Positions 17,740 to 26,098 are shown, counted from the first letter of the stretch. The stretch: 64,000 nucleotides of DNA from Brevundimonas huaxiensis (GCF_014218725.1 NZ_JABBJE010000004.1:289029-353028), one strand, 5' to 3'. The notes: generated by a model from the letters alone, not told the origin. A program made the numbers and translations.

Positions 17740-18219
17740 TTAGGCCGCTTCGGCCTTCTTCTCGGCCTGGCCTTCGATCAGCGGCTGGCCGGCGCCGATT
17801 TCGATACGGCGGGGCTTCAGCGCCTCGGGCAGCTCGCGCTTCAGCGAGATCGAGAGCAGACCGTTGACCAGATTGGCGTCGTTGACGACGACATAGTCGG
17901 CCAGCTGGAAGCGGCGCTCGAAATCGCGCTCGGCCAGACCGCGATGCAGGTAGGTCTTCTGCGTCGCCGTATCGTCGTTTGCGGTCTTGCGGCCGGTCAC
18001 GGTGAGCAGGTTTTCCTTCACCTCGATATTCAGCTCGTCGGGGCTGAAGCCGGCGACGGCGATCTCGATGCGATAGGCGTTCTCGCCCGTGGTCTCGATG
18101 TTGTAGGGGGGATAACCCGTGTCCTGGCTGGTCGCGCGCGAGGCGTTTTCCAGCAGATTGGCCAGACGGTCGAAGCCGACGGCCGAGCGGTACAGCGGGG
18201 TGAAATCATAAGTACGCAT
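17740..18219 (-). CDS. Small heat-shock protein Hsp20 (IbpA-like)
   Basis: An ATP-independent holdase of 159 residues. An N-terminal arm [11 protein letters not shown] is followed by an alpha-crystallin domain from about residue 35 ([31 protein letters not shown]) to the conserved [13 protein letters not shown], then a short tail with the IEIG anchor. I chose the ATG at 18219 because AGGAGG lies 6 bases upstream. Two in-frame ATGs further up overlap that site. The upstream region carries an RpoH-type promoter and a hairpin that covers the ribosome-binding site, so expression should be heat-induced at both levels. Confidence 0.93.
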   Translation of the reverse strand: MRTYDFTPLYRSAVGFDRLANLLENASRATSQDTGYPPYNIETTGENAYRIEIAVAGFSPDELNIEVKENLLTVTGRKTANDDTATQKTYLHRGLAERDFERRFQLADYVVVNDANLVNGLLSISLKRELPEALKPRRIEIGAGQPLIEGQAEKKAEAA

Positions 18220-18223
18220 CAGC

Positions 18224-18245
18224 ATCCTCCTGAGGATCAGCAAGG
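18224..18245 (-). promoter_or_regulatory. Hairpin over the hsp20 ribosome-binding site (ROSE-like thermometer candidate)
   Basis: On the minus strand the leader reads TTGCTGATCCTCAGGAGGAT just before the hsp20 start. ATCCT pairs with AGGAT around a CAGG loop, burying the AGGAGG ribosome-binding site, and the TTGCT upstream is the core motif of ROSE elements, common in leaders of alphaproteobacterial small heat-shock genes. A full ROSE fold was not built. Confidence 0.45.
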
Positions 18246-18348
18246 TTGAGCCGCCCGGCGTTTTGGCCCGGACGGTGGGAGATCAGATCGACGACCCGAA
18301 ACCGGCGCCGTCAGTCTGGAGAACCCGAAATCGGCGTCCTCGAAAGCC

Positions 18349-18377
18349 AAGATGGGAACCGGCGAAACGGCGTCAAG
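18349..18377 (-). promoter_or_regulatory. RpoH (sigma-32) type promoter for hsp20
   Basis: On the minus strand CTTG (18377-18374), 17 bases, then CCCATCTT (18356-18349) match the alphaproteobacterial heat-shock consensus CTTG-N17/18-CYNATNT. Transcription would start near 18342, giving a leader of about 120 nt before hsp20. Confidence 0.55.
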
Positions 18378-18491
18378 GGCGCCGCCTGCACGATTTTGCT
18401 TGCGTCAAATCCGCCTGTGTCTCGCGAAGTTCATTTGCGCGGGCGGTCCGCCTGCCTATGGAGAACGACCTGAACCTGGAGCCCCTCGATC

Positions 18492-19298
18492 ATGCGCCTC
18501 GCCGTCTACGGCCTCGCCGCCGTCCTGCTGTCCGCCGCCCCCGCCTTGGCCCAACAGTCGCCCCAGACCCAGGGCGCGTGGACGCCGCCGCGTTCGGCCC
18601 TGTCCAGCGCCATGCCGACCTTCTCCGACGACACGGCGTTGCAGACCGCCATCGCCGCCGAGACCCGGCCCGCCGCCGACCGGGCGCGCGACGTCTATCG
18701 TCATCCGTATGAATCCCTGACCTTCTGGGGGCTGACGCCGGGGATGACGGTGGTGGAGATCGAGCCGGGCGGCGCCAGCTGGTGGCGGCACATTCTGGAG
18801 CCCTATGCGGCGGCGACCGGCGGGCGTTATGTGCCGGTCAATCGCCCGCTGGAAGGCATGGGCGTGGCGGACGGGACCGCCGACTTCATCCTGGTGGCCC
18901 GCGCCTTCCACAACTGGTCGCGCGACGGCCGGACCCAGCCGTATCTGCAGGCCTTCTTCAAGGCCTTGAAGCCCGGCGGCGTGCTGGCCGTCGAACAGCA
19001 CCGCAGCGCGGAGGGTCTGAATGTCGCTGACGTCGCCTCCACCGGCTATGTGCCCGAAAGCTATGTGATCCATGAGGCGCGCAACGCCGGCTTCGTGCTG
19101 GAGGCGCGCAGCGAGCTGAACGCCAATCCCAAGGACGACCACGATCATCCGTTCGGGGTCTGGACGCTGCCGCCGATCCGCCAGTCGGCTGCGCGCAACG
19201 ATCCGTCCGGCCGCACCCTGACGCCCGAGGAACGCGCCGCCTTCGACGCCATCGGCGAGAGCGACCGGATGACCCTGCGTTTCCGCAAGCCCGAATAG
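18492..19298 (+). CDS. Exported methyltransferase-like protein (COG4798 type), first paralogue
   Basis: A Sec signal peptide (residues 1-20, ending PALA-Q) is followed by a class I methyltransferase-like fold. Motif I reads VVEIEPGGASWW, degenerate compared with the usual E-x-x-P-G-x-G-W-Y. FKALKPGGVLAVEQHR is the post-motif III strand, and the C-terminus ends IGESDRMTLRFRKPE. S-adenosylmethionine is not known in the periplasm, so an exported enzyme of this class is odd. It may bind another ligand. The adjacent gene is a paralogue with a near-identical C-terminus, so this is a tandem duplication. Confidence 0.75.
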   Translation: MRLAVYGLAAVLLSAAPALAQQSPQTQGAWTPPRSALSSAMPTFSDDTALQTAIAAETRPAADRARDVYRHPYESLTFWGLTPGMTVVEIEPGGASWWRHILEPYAAATGGRYVPVNRPLEGMGVADGTADFILVARAFHNWSRDGRTQPYLQAFFKALKPGGVLAVEQHRSAEGLNVADVASTGYVPESYVIHEARNAGFVLEARSELNANPKDDHDHPFGVWTLPPIRQSAARNDPSGRTLTPEERAAFDAIGESDRMTLRFRKPE

Positions 19299-19393
19299 GC
19301 TGTCTTGCGTTTTGACCGGCCCTGCGAACCCGATTAAGCCCAAGACGTCAGGGTGCGTCGGACGCGGGTCCCGGCGTCCTGCGGAGGTTTTGA

Positions 19394-20314
19394 ATGGCTG
19401 ATCGTCTGGCGAGCGCGAGCGGATTGTCGCGTCGGTTTCTGCTGAGCGGCGCTGCGGCGCTGGGGCTGATCGGCGTGGCGGCTTGCGGGCGCAAGGACGA
19501 GGCCGCAAAGGCGCCGGCCGCGCCACCCGCACCCGCGGGGCCGCCGGAAGGCTCGCTGGAATGGGCGGTCGAGGGATCCTGGCGCTCGGCCCAGGACAAG
19601 GCGCGCGACGCCTTCCGCCATCCGATGGAGACGCTGCGGTTCTTCGGACTTCAACCCAAGATGACGGTGGTGGAGTTCTGGCCCGGCAGCGGCTGGTACA
19701 CCGAAATCCTGGCCCCCTATCTGGCCAAGGGGGCGGGCACCTATGTCGCCGCCCTGTTCCCCGAGGGACCGACCGCCGATCCGGCGCAGGCCGTGCTGAA
19801 CACCGCCTTCCGCACGCGATTCTCCAGCGACAAGAAACTTTATGGCGAGCCGCAGTTTTCGGTCTTTGGCGCGGGATCCGGTCCGGTGATCGCGGCGGGT
19901 ACGGCCGAGATGTGCCTGTTCATGCGAACCCTGCATGGCTGGATGGCGGCAGGCATTGCGGAAAAGGCCTTCGCCGACGCCTTCGCCGCCCTTCGCCCGG
20001 GCGGCATCCTGGGCGTCGAGCAACATCGACTGTCCCCAGCGGAGGATCAGGATCCGGTTGCGGCCAACGGCTATGTGCAGGAAGCCTTCGTACGCCAGTT
20101 GGCGGCCGAGGCGGGCTTCGTCTTCGTCGAGGCGTCCGAGATCAACGCCAATCCGGAAGACACCAAGGACCACCCGTTCGGCGTCGACACCCTGGCGCCC
20201 ACGCGCCTGACGGCGCCGCGCGGCGAACCGGCGGACCCCGCCTTCGACCGCTCTAAATATGACGCGATCGGCGAGAGCGATCGCATGACCTTGAAGTTCA
20301 GGAAGCCCGAGTGA
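19394..20314 (+). CDS. Exported methyltransferase-like lipoprotein (COG4798 type), second paralogue
   Basis: The N-terminus has a Tat-like SRRFLLSG followed by a hydrophobic stretch and a lipobox (GVAAC-G), so it should be exported folded and lipidated. The domain keeps a complete motif I (VVEFWPGSGWYTEIL), the strand RPGGILGVEQHR and the C-terminus IGESDRMTLKFRKPE. Export by Tat would allow a cofactor to be loaded in the cytosol. It has a fuller active site than its neighbour at 18492. The next gene starts inside its stop codon (GTGA), so it is probably cotranscribed with the alpha/beta hydrolase. Substrate unknown. Confidence 0.78.
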   Translation: MADRLASASGLSRRFLLSGAAALGLIGVAACGRKDEAAKAPAAPPAPAGPPEGSLEWAVEGSWRSAQDKARDAFRHPMETLRFFGLQPKMTVVEFWPGSGWYTEILAPYLAKGAGTYVAALFPEGPTADPAQAVLNTAFRTRFSSDKKLYGEPQFSVFGAGSGPVIAAGTAEMCLFMRTLHGWMAAGIAEKAFADAFAALRPGGILGVEQHRLSPAEDQDPVAANGYVQEAFVRQLAAEAGFVFVEASEINANPEDTKDHPFGVDTLAPTRLTAPRGEPADPAFDRSKYDAIGESDRMTLKFRKPE

Positions 20315-21345
20315 ACCGCGCCCAAGCCTTCGCCGCCAACGCCCCGCTGATGGGGGTGCCCGGCGCCTATCCGCCGCCCAGCGGAAAGGGCGACTGGTTT
20401 CGCGGCGCGGGCGGAATGCGGCTGCGCGCCGGTCTGTGGAAGCCGTCTCACCTCGCAGCGGACAAGGTGCGCGGCACCGTGGTGCTAAGCCCCGGCCGAA
20501 CCGAGCCGATCGAAAAATACTATGAGGTGATCGGCAACTTCCTGGCGCGCGGCTGGTGCGTGCTGACCCACGACTGGCGCGGCCAGGGGCTGTCGGCGCG
20601 GCTCTTGCCGGATCGGCTGAAGGGGCACGCCCGTGCGGTCGAGGAGTTTCTGGACGACTACAATCGCCTGCTGAACGCCTACGAGGACCAGTGCCCCAAG
20701 CCCTGGATCATGGTCGGCCATTCGATGGGCGCTTGCCTGAACCTGCTGTCGCTGGAAAGCGGCGAGGACCGGTTCGCCGGCGCGGTCCTGTCCAGCCCCA
20801 TGCTGCGCATCAAGACCGGCAAACGGTCGATGTGGTCGGTCAAGCTGGTGGTGCGCTGGAACATCCGCCATGGCCAGGCGGGTGATTATATCCTGGGCGA
20901 CCCCGACGATCCGTTCGACCATAATTTCGCCGAAGACGCCCTGACCTCGGACGAGACCCGCTATGAGATGTGGCGACAGCAGCTCTATGCATGCCCGCAC
21001 CTGGCGATCGGCGGTCCCACCTATGGTTGGCTGGCCTTTGCGCTGGACGCCGGCGAGCGCGCGCTGAAGCCCAAGGCCCTGAAGGCGGTCAAGGCGTCGG
21101 TCGTGATCGTCCAGGCCGGCGCCGACGACGTGGTGTGGAAACAGACCAACCAATGGGCCGCCAAACGCATCCCGCGCGGCCGCTACGTCGAGGTCGCCGG
21201 CGCCAAGCATGAGGTCATCATGGAGGCCGATGACCTGCGCGCCGTCTTCCTGAACGAATTCGACGCCATGGCCGATATGGTTGCGCCTGCGGCGGACGCG
21301 GTCACCGATCCGTCGGCGAGGACGGCGGACGTGACGGCGGGCTGA
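20311..21345 (+). CDS. Alpha/beta hydrolase, lysophospholipase/monoglyceride-lipase type
   Basis: A cytosolic serine hydrolase of 344 residues without a signal peptide. The nucleophile elbow GHSMGA has Ser138, HDWRGQGLS is the conserved strand with the oxyanion region, the acid is probably in VIVQAGADDVV (about residue 271), and the His is His300 in AGAKHEVIME. The sequence follows the lysophospholipase L2 (PldB)/serine aminopeptidase S33 pattern. The GTG start overlaps the stop of the methyltransferase-like gene by 4 bases, pointing to linked functions, perhaps lipid or envelope metabolism. Confidence 0.88.
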   Translation: MNRAQAFAANAPLMGVPGAYPPPSGKGDWFRGAGGMRLRAGLWKPSHLAADKVRGTVVLSPGRTEPIEKYYEVIGNFLARGWCVLTHDWRGQGLSARLLPDRLKGHARAVEEFLDDYNRLLNAYEDQCPKPWIMVGHSMGACLNLLSLESGEDRFAGAVLSSPMLRIKTGKRSMWSVKLVVRWNIRHGQAGDYILGDPDDPFDHNFAEDALTSDETRYEMWRQQLYACPHLAIGGPTYGWLAFALDAGERALKPKALKAVKASVVIVQAGADDVVWKQTNQWAAKRIPRGRYVEVAGAKHEVIMEADDLRAVFLNEFDAMADMVAPAADAVTDPSARTADVTAG

Positions 21346-21349
21346 TCGT

Positions 21350-21919
21350 TCAGGCGGCGGTTTCGGCGCGCCAGCGTCGGTCGATCGTCTGGGTGACGCC
21401 GCAGAGCTGCAGGAAGGCGACGGCGACGCCGGGGCCGGTCTCGGCCTTGATCAGCAGGGGCAGAACGATCCACTCGCGCGGGAAGCGCATCACCATCACG
21501 TCGTCGCTGGCGCGCAGGTGCGGGCAGTATTTCATCGACCGGTCGACGCAGCGCCGGTGCAGGGGCGCGATGGAGCCGGCGTCGATCATCACCCGGTCGT
21601 CGGCGAGGTCGGCGCGAACCTGACCGCCGCGCGCCCTCAGCTGACCAGCGCATCGTCGCGCGGCGATCTGGGTCCAGCGATCGCCGTCCTCAGTCGGCTC
21701 GCCGCACATCGGGCACAGCATGCGCGCGACCGTGAGGCGCTGTCGGACCAGATGGTTCTTTGAATATTGCGGCTTGCCAGCGCCGGGCGCGCTGGCCTGC
21801 ATCAAGGCGAGACGGCCGCCGACGGTTTGGCACGGCGCGGCGCCCGTGATCTCTTCGCCGCTCCAACTCGTGACCCAGGGCACGTCGACGCCGACAACCA
21901 ATTTGGACAGCCCAGCCAT
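21350..21919 (-). CDS. Hypothetical Cys-rich protein, possibly of phage origin
   Basis: From the ATG at 21919 (GAGGGG about 9 bases upstream) the product is 189 residues. It contains CPMCGEPTEDGDRW, a zinc-ribbon-like Cys-x2-Cys, and later HRRCVDRSMKYCPHL, which could supply a second Cys/His pair. The start GLSKLVVGVDVPWVTSWSGEE is distinctive. I recall similar hypothetical proteins in actinophages and other mobile DNA, but this is memory and not a search. It converges on the alpha/beta hydrolase (4-base gap). No phage neighbours are present, so if it came from a phage it is a lone cargo gene. Confidence 0.6.
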   Translation of the reverse strand: MAGLSKLVVGVDVPWVTSWSGEEITGAAPCQTVGGRLALMQASAPGAGKPQYSKNHLVRQRLTVARMLCPMCGEPTEDGDRWTQIAARRCAGQLRARGGQVRADLADDRVMIDAGSIAPLHRRCVDRSMKYCPHLRASDDVMVMRFPREWIVLPLLIKAETGPGVAVAFLQLCGVTQTIDRRWRAETAA

Positions 21920-21993
21920 CGAATCCGTCCCCTCAACCGTCCGCACCCTGACGCCGTCTCGCGACCTGCGTCAATATGCGCCAGGTGAGAGCG

Positions 21994-22779
21994 TCAGGCG
22001 GCCGCGCGTTTCAGCGTCACCAGGGCCTGGTCGATCAGGCGCGCGTCGCCGACGGCGAGGATCTGGCCCTTGTCGTCCGGCGCTGCGCCGCGCCAGTTCA
22101 CGACCTTGCCGCCCGCCGCCTCGATGACGGGCACGAGGGCGGACCAGTCCCAGGGCTTCAGGCTGGTCTCGGCGACCAGATCCATCTTGCCTGCCGCCAC
22201 CATGGCGTAGGCGTAGGCGTCGCAGCCCAGGCGCGCCAAGCGGGCGGTCGCACGGACCTGGGTCCAGGCGCCCAGTTCGGCCCCGTTGAAGATGTCGGGG
22301 TCCGTGGTTGAGATGACGGCGTCGGTCAGCTTTTCGCAGGATCGCACGGCCAGCGGCGTCTCGACATCGCCGCGCAACAGGCGCGCGCCGGACGGGCCGC
22401 CAATGAAGATTTCATCCAGATAAGGCTGGGCGATCACGCCGACCGTGGGCTTTCCGTTGGTGCGCAGGGCGATCAGCGTGGTCCACAGCGGCAGGCCCGA
22501 AATGAAGGCGCGCGTGCCGTCGATGGGGTCCAGCACCCAGACGTGCTCGGCGTCCGGACGATCCTCGCCATACTCTTCGCCGATGACGCCGTGGTCGGGA
22601 TAGCGGGCGGCGATCAGGCGGCGGATGGCGGCCTCGGCCTGTTTGTCGGCCTCTGTGACGGGATCGAAGCCGGCCGCGCCGCCCTTGTCGTCATGCCCGA
22701 TGTCCGAGCGGAAGAAGGGCAGGGTCACGCGCGCAGCTTCGCGCGCCAGTTCGATGGCGAAGGCTTCGTATTCGGTCAT
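21994..22779 (-). CDS. hisN: Inositol-monophosphatase-family phosphatase, likely histidinol-phosphatase
   Basis: A Mg2+-dependent, Li+-sensitive-type phosphatase of 261 residues. The metal-binding motifs are all present: VIGEEYGE (Glu68/69), WVLDPIDGTRAF (Asp84, Asp87) and the C-terminal KPWDWSALVPVIEAAGG. Within the family the sequence DPIDGTRAFISGLP and the strand KPTVGVIAQP fit the HisN group, which dephosphorylates histidinol phosphate in many alphaproteobacteria. A general inositol or nucleotide phosphatase remains possible. It stands alone, about 50 bases from the XRE regulator gene on the same strand. Confidence 0.85.
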   Translation of the reverse strand: MTEYEAFAIELAREAARVTLPFFRSDIGHDDKGGAAGFDPVTEADKQAEAAIRRLIAARYPDHGVIGEEYGEDRPDAEHVWVLDPIDGTRAFISGLPLWTTLIALRTNGKPTVGVIAQPYLDEIFIGGPSGARLLRGDVETPLAVRSCEKLTDAVISTTDPDIFNGAELGAWTQVRATARLARLGCDAYAYAMVAAGKMDLVAETSLKPWDWSALVPVIEAAGGKVVNWRGAAPDDKGQILAVGDARLIDQALVTLKRAAA

Positions 22780-22832
22780 GGGGATCCCTTACCGCGCTTT
22801 CGCCGGTATGGGCGCCCCTTGAGACGAGCCGA

Positions 22833-23213
22833 TCAGGCGGCGGCCGCGTCACCCGCGTGCAGGGACTTGGCCAGATCCAGCAAACGCCGGCGGGGCCGTT
22901 CGTCCAGCAGATAATAGGCCTGGATCAGATCCAGCGTTTCCTTGCGCGAAAAGACTTCGCCGCCCTTGGGCGGCGGGGCGTCGGCCTCCATCGCCTCGGC
23001 CAGACCATCGTAGAAATAGGCGACGGGCGTCTCCAGCGCCTCGGCCAACTGCCACAGGCGCGCGGCGGAGATGCGGTTGGCGCCGCATTCATACTTCTGG
23101 ATCTGCTGAAAGCGGATGCCGACCTGAACGGCCAACTGCTGCTGGGTCAGGCCCAGCAGGCGGCGACGGCGGCGCAGGCGGCGGCCCAGATGAAGGTCGA
23201 TGTCGTCGGCCAT
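22833..23213 (-). CDS. XRE-family transcriptional regulator
   Basis: A 126-residue Cro/CI-type regulator. The helix-turn-helix spans about residues 13-67 (LRRRRRLLGLTQQQLAVQVGIRFQQIQKYECGANR in outline), followed by a helical C-terminal region with YYLLDERPRRRLLDLAKSL. This architecture matches the short alphaproteobacterial regulators abundant in Caulobacter, several of which act in stationary phase or cell-cycle control. I chose the ATG at 23213, with GAGGAT 8 bases upstream. An in-frame start 15 codons earlier has no ribosome-binding site. Confidence 0.9.
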   Translation of the reverse strand: MADDIDLHLGRRLRRRRRLLGLTQQQLAVQVGIRFQQIQKYECGANRISAARLWQLAEALETPVAYFYDGLAEAMEADAPPPKGGEVFSRKETLDLIQAYYLLDERPRRRLLDLAKSLHAGDAAAA

Positions 23214-23401
23214 GACGGTGATCCTCGTCTCAACGTCTGTCCCAATGCGGGACGACACACGTCGATCACGGCAATCGCCGTGCCGGATCGCGTCTCGGGC
23301 GAATTCGGCCTTATTGCGGCGAGGTGGGAACGAGGACGCAACCGTATGGCCCGAGCCGCATTTACTGCAACAGCTTGGCTTTTAAAGGAAGGAACCACAG
23401 C

Positions 23402-23656
23402 ATGGGTCTCGGAATCATTGGTTGGCTCGTCATCGGCATCGTCGCCGGCTGGCTGGCTGAAAAGGTCATGGGTCGCAATCACGGCCTGCTGACGAACCTG
23501 ATCGTCGGCGTCATCGGCGCTCTGCTCGGCGGCTTTATTTCGAACAACGTCTTCGGCACGCCGGTTGGCGGCTTCAACTTCGTCACCTTGATCGTGGCGT
23601 TCTTGGGCGCTTGCCTGCTGCTGTTCCTTCTGGGACTGGTCAAGCGTCGCGCTTGA
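23402..23656 (+). CDS. GlsB/YeaQ/YmgE-family small membrane protein
   Basis: An 84-residue inner-membrane protein made almost wholly of three hydrophobic helices, rich in Gly. The family signature G-x-x-G-W-L-A-E-K-V-M-G and IVGVIGALLGGF is plain. Members are stress-associated proteins with no known biochemical role. A strong AAGGAAGG site lies upstream of the ATG. The gene is monocistronic, ending at the hairpin at 23678. I found no well-spaced EcfG promoter in front of it. Confidence 0.9.
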   Translation: MGLGIIGWLVIGIVAGWLAEKVMGRNHGLLTNLIVGVIGALLGGFISNNVFGTPVGGFNFVTLIVAFLGACLLLFLLGLVKRRA

Positions 23657-23677
23657 TCCGACAGTCGGTCGATAAGG

Positions 23678-23708
23678 AAAAGGGCGGCTCTCACGAGCCG
23701 CCCTTTTT
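23678..23708 (+). terminator. Rho-independent terminator after the GlsB-like gene
   Basis: AAAAGGGCGGCTC, loop TCAC, GAGCCGCCCTTTT: a 13-bp stem ending in a T run, about 20 bases after the stop codon. Confidence 0.9.
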
Positions 23709-23744
23709 GCTGCGCCAGTGTCGCCGCAGATTGCGGACAGACGA

Positions 23745-23773
23745 AAGGGCGGCCGGGAAACCCGGCCGCCCTT
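23745..23773 (-). terminator. Rho-independent terminator for the gene at 23799-24290
   Basis: A perfect 13-bp stem (AAGGGCGGCCGGG with its complement) around a 3-base AAA loop. Read on the minus strand it ends in TTTCGTCT, 26 bases after the stop of the secreted protein gene. Confidence 0.85.
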
Positions 23774-23798
23774 GGTCATTCAGCCTTGGAGGACTGTC

Positions 23799-24290
23799 TT
23801 ATTGCGGCTCGGTCGGAGCCGGCGTGGCGCTGTCCGGAGCCGGGGTCGCCGGTTCAGTGGTCGCCGGATCGGTCGGCTCAGCCGCAGGTTCCAACGTCGG
23901 TGCAGGCGCGGCGGCCGGATCAGCGGCGGGGGCCGCCGCAGCGCCGGCGATCGGAGAAGCGGCGTCGAACTCGGCCTTGGTGTAGGCCACCACGACGCCG
24001 GCGCCTTCCTGACGGATGCCGCTCAGCGGCACGGCGCGAAGTTGGCCGTCGGCGCCGCGAACGGTGAGCTCCTGCTTGCCCTCGGCATTGGTCTGAACGC
24101 CTTCAAGCTTGCCCAGCTCGCCGTCAGGACCGGAAACGCTCGATCCGGGGTTCAGCGACAGCGATTGCTGCGAGGACGCAGCGGCGGCAGGCGCGGCGGC
24201 GGGAGCGGGCGTGGCTTCTTGCGCCAGAGCCGGCGCGGCGGTCATGAAGGCGGCTGCAGCGCCAGCCAGAAGAACGGTCTTGATAGTCAT
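23799..24290 (-). CDS. Secreted Ala/Pro-rich protein of unknown function
   Basis: A signal peptide (about residues 1-23, ending ALA-Q) is followed by a short Ala/Pro linker. A small folded core follows (about residues 45-110: PGSSVSGPDGELGKLEGVQT, QELTVRGADGQLRAVPLSGI) that resembles the PRC-barrel-like pattern of envelope proteins. The last 50 residues are a low-complexity Ala/Pro/Thr/Glu tail. Such proteins are widespread in Caulobacterales and have no known function. The gene has its own terminator and is divergent from the MprF-like gene across about 150 bases that contain a CCCTATATAC promoter-like patch. Confidence 0.75.
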   Translation of the reverse strand: MTIKTVLLAGAAAAFMTAAPALAQEATPAPAAAPAAAASSQQSLSLNPGSSVSGPDGELGKLEGVQTNAEGKQELTVRGADGQLRAVPLSGIRQEGAGVVVAYTKAEFDAASPIAGAAAAPAADPAAAPAPTLEPAAEPTDPATTEPATPAPDSATPAPTEPQ

Positions 24291-24442
24291 GGGTCATCCC
24301 AGTTACGCGGACCCGACGCCCGCACCCCTATATACTCCCTCTGTTACGGATTGTTTCGTGTGCCCCGAAATGACCTTGGCAGCGCCCCGGTTGGACGATT
24401 CTTGGTCTATGTTCGGGCGATCCGCGATTCGAGAGGCCACGC

Positions 24443-26098
24443 TTGTCCAGCCGCCCCCGGCACACATCCGGTCTGATCCGCCGACTGGCGGGTCTGGCCT
24501 TCGAGCTGACGCCCCAGATCTTTGCGGTGCTGGCCTTCGGCGCAGGCGCGCTGATGCTGGCCTCTGCGGTCACGCCCGAGTTCGACAGCCGGTTGCGCCA
24601 GCTGACGGGCGTCGTGTCTCCCATCCTGATCGACCTGTCGCACTTTGTCGGCAGCATCGCCGGTTTTCTTCTTCTGCTCTTGTCGGCGGGTCTGTGGCGG
24701 CGTCGACGCGGCGCCTATTGGGCCACCCTGCTGGTCCTGGCGGCCGGGGCGGTGTTTTCGGTGCTGAAGGGTCTGGACTGGCAGCAGGCGACGGATTTGC
24801 TGGTCGTCGCCGCCCTGCTGGCGCCGTGCCGCACGGCCTTCAACCGGCGCTCGCGGCTCAGCGAGCCGCTGCGGCCCAGCTGGCTGTTGCTGCTGACGGC
24901 GGTGGTGGCGGCCATGCTGTGGCTGGGCTTCTTCGCCTATCGCGACGTGGCCTATAATGACGAGCTTTGGTGGCGCTTCCTCAGCGATCGCCAGGCGTCC
25001 GGCTTCCTGCGGGCCGGGCTGGTTCTGGCCATCCTGACGCTGGTCGTGGCCGGCCGCTCGCTGCTGAGCTCGCCGGGCGCCCACAGTCACGGACCGGCCA
25101 GCAAGGCCGACATCGATCGCGCGCTCCAGGCGCTGCAGACGGCCGATACGGCCACGCCCGAGGCGTGGCTGGCCATGCTGGGCGACAAGGCGCTGATGTT
25201 CAGCCCGTCGGGTTCCAGCTTCCTGGCCTATCGCGTGCGGGGACGGCGCTGGATCGCCATGGGCGAACCGGCCGGGCTCAAGAGCGAACGGCTGGAGTTG
25301 CTGTGGTCCTTTGCCGAGATGGCCGACAGCTACGGTGGGGCGGCGGTCTTCTATTCTGTCAGCGAAGAGGTGCTGGGCGATCTGGCGACCATGGGACTGG
25401 CGGTGCGCAAGGTCGGCGAGACGGCCGTGATCGACGCCCACCGCTTCTCCATCGAGGGCAAGGGCAAGCAGAACCTTCGCACGGCCATCAATCGCGCCGA
25501 GCGTGAAGGCTCTTCGTTTGAGGTTCTTCCGCCCGGTTCGGCCGCAGAGATCGCGCACGAGCTGCACGAGATTTCGGACGCCTGGCTGGCTATGCACGAG
25601 GGCTCGGAGAAATCCTTCTCCTTGGGGCGCTTCGACGTCGACTATCTGGATCTGACGCCGCTGGCCGTGGTCAAGGAGGGCGGTCGCATCGTCGCCTTCG
25701 CCAATCTGCTGACCTCGCCGGACGAGGCGGCGGTCGACCTGATGCGCCATCGGCCGGACGCGCCGCATGGGGTGATGGACTATCTGTTCATTCGCTGCGC
25801 ACAGTGGGCCAAGGCGGAAGGCTTGGCCAGCTTCGACCTGGGCATGGCGCCGCTTGCCGGGCTGGAGGATCGTCGCATCGCGCCGGTCTTCGCCCGCGTC
25901 GGCGCCCTGGTGTTCGAAGAGGGCGGGGCGCTCTACGGCTTCCAGGGTCTGCGCAGCTACAAGGCCAAGTTCGGCCCGGACTGGCGTTCGCGTTTCATCG
26001 CCGCGCCGGTTTCGACGCCCCTGCCGCTGGCCCTGCTGGATGTCGCTTTGCTGACCAGCGGCGGCTGGTTGGGGATGCTAGGGCTGAAGAAGGCCTAG
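24443..26098 (+). CDS. MprF-like bifunctional membrane protein (DUF2156 C-terminal domain)
   Basis: A 551-residue protein with about six N-terminal transmembrane helices and a cytosolic GNAT-like DUF2156 domain from about residue 215 (DKALMFSPSGSSFLAYRVRGRRWIAMGEP, LRTAINRAEREG, YLFIRCAQWAKAEG, FDLGMAPLAGLEDR, YKAKFGPDWRSR). This is the aminoacyl-phosphatidylglycerol synthase arrangement, which transfers lysine or alanine from tRNA to lipid. The membrane part is shorter than that of full MprF flippases (usually 14 helices), so it may only synthesise the lipid. The start is probably TTG with GAGAGG 6 bases upstream. It converges on hemW, and their stops share the tetranucleotide CTAG. Confidence 0.85.
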   Translation: MSSRPRHTSGLIRRLAGLAFELTPQIFAVLAFGAGALMLASAVTPEFDSRLRQLTGVVSPILIDLSHFVGSIAGFLLLLLSAGLWRRRRGAYWATLLVLAAGAVFSVLKGLDWQQATDLLVVAALLAPCRTAFNRRSRLSEPLRPSWLLLLTAVVAAMLWLGFFAYRDVAYNDELWWRFLSDRQASGFLRAGLVLAILTLVVAGRSLLSSPGAHSHGPASKADIDRALQALQTADTATPEAWLAMLGDKALMFSPSGSSFLAYRVRGRRWIAMGEPAGLKSERLELLWSFAEMADSYGGAAVFYSVSEEVLGDLATMGLAVRKVGETAVIDAHRFSIEGKGKQNLRTAINRAEREGSSFEVLPPGSAAEIAHELHEISDAWLAMHEGSEKSFSLGRFDVDYLDLTPLAVVKEGGRIVAFANLLTSPDEAAVDLMRHRPDAPHGVMDYLFIRCAQWAKAEGLASFDLGMAPLAGLEDRRIAPVFARVGALVFEEGGALYGFQGLRSYKAKFGPDWRSRFIAAPVSTPLPLALLDVALLTSGGWLGMLGLKKA

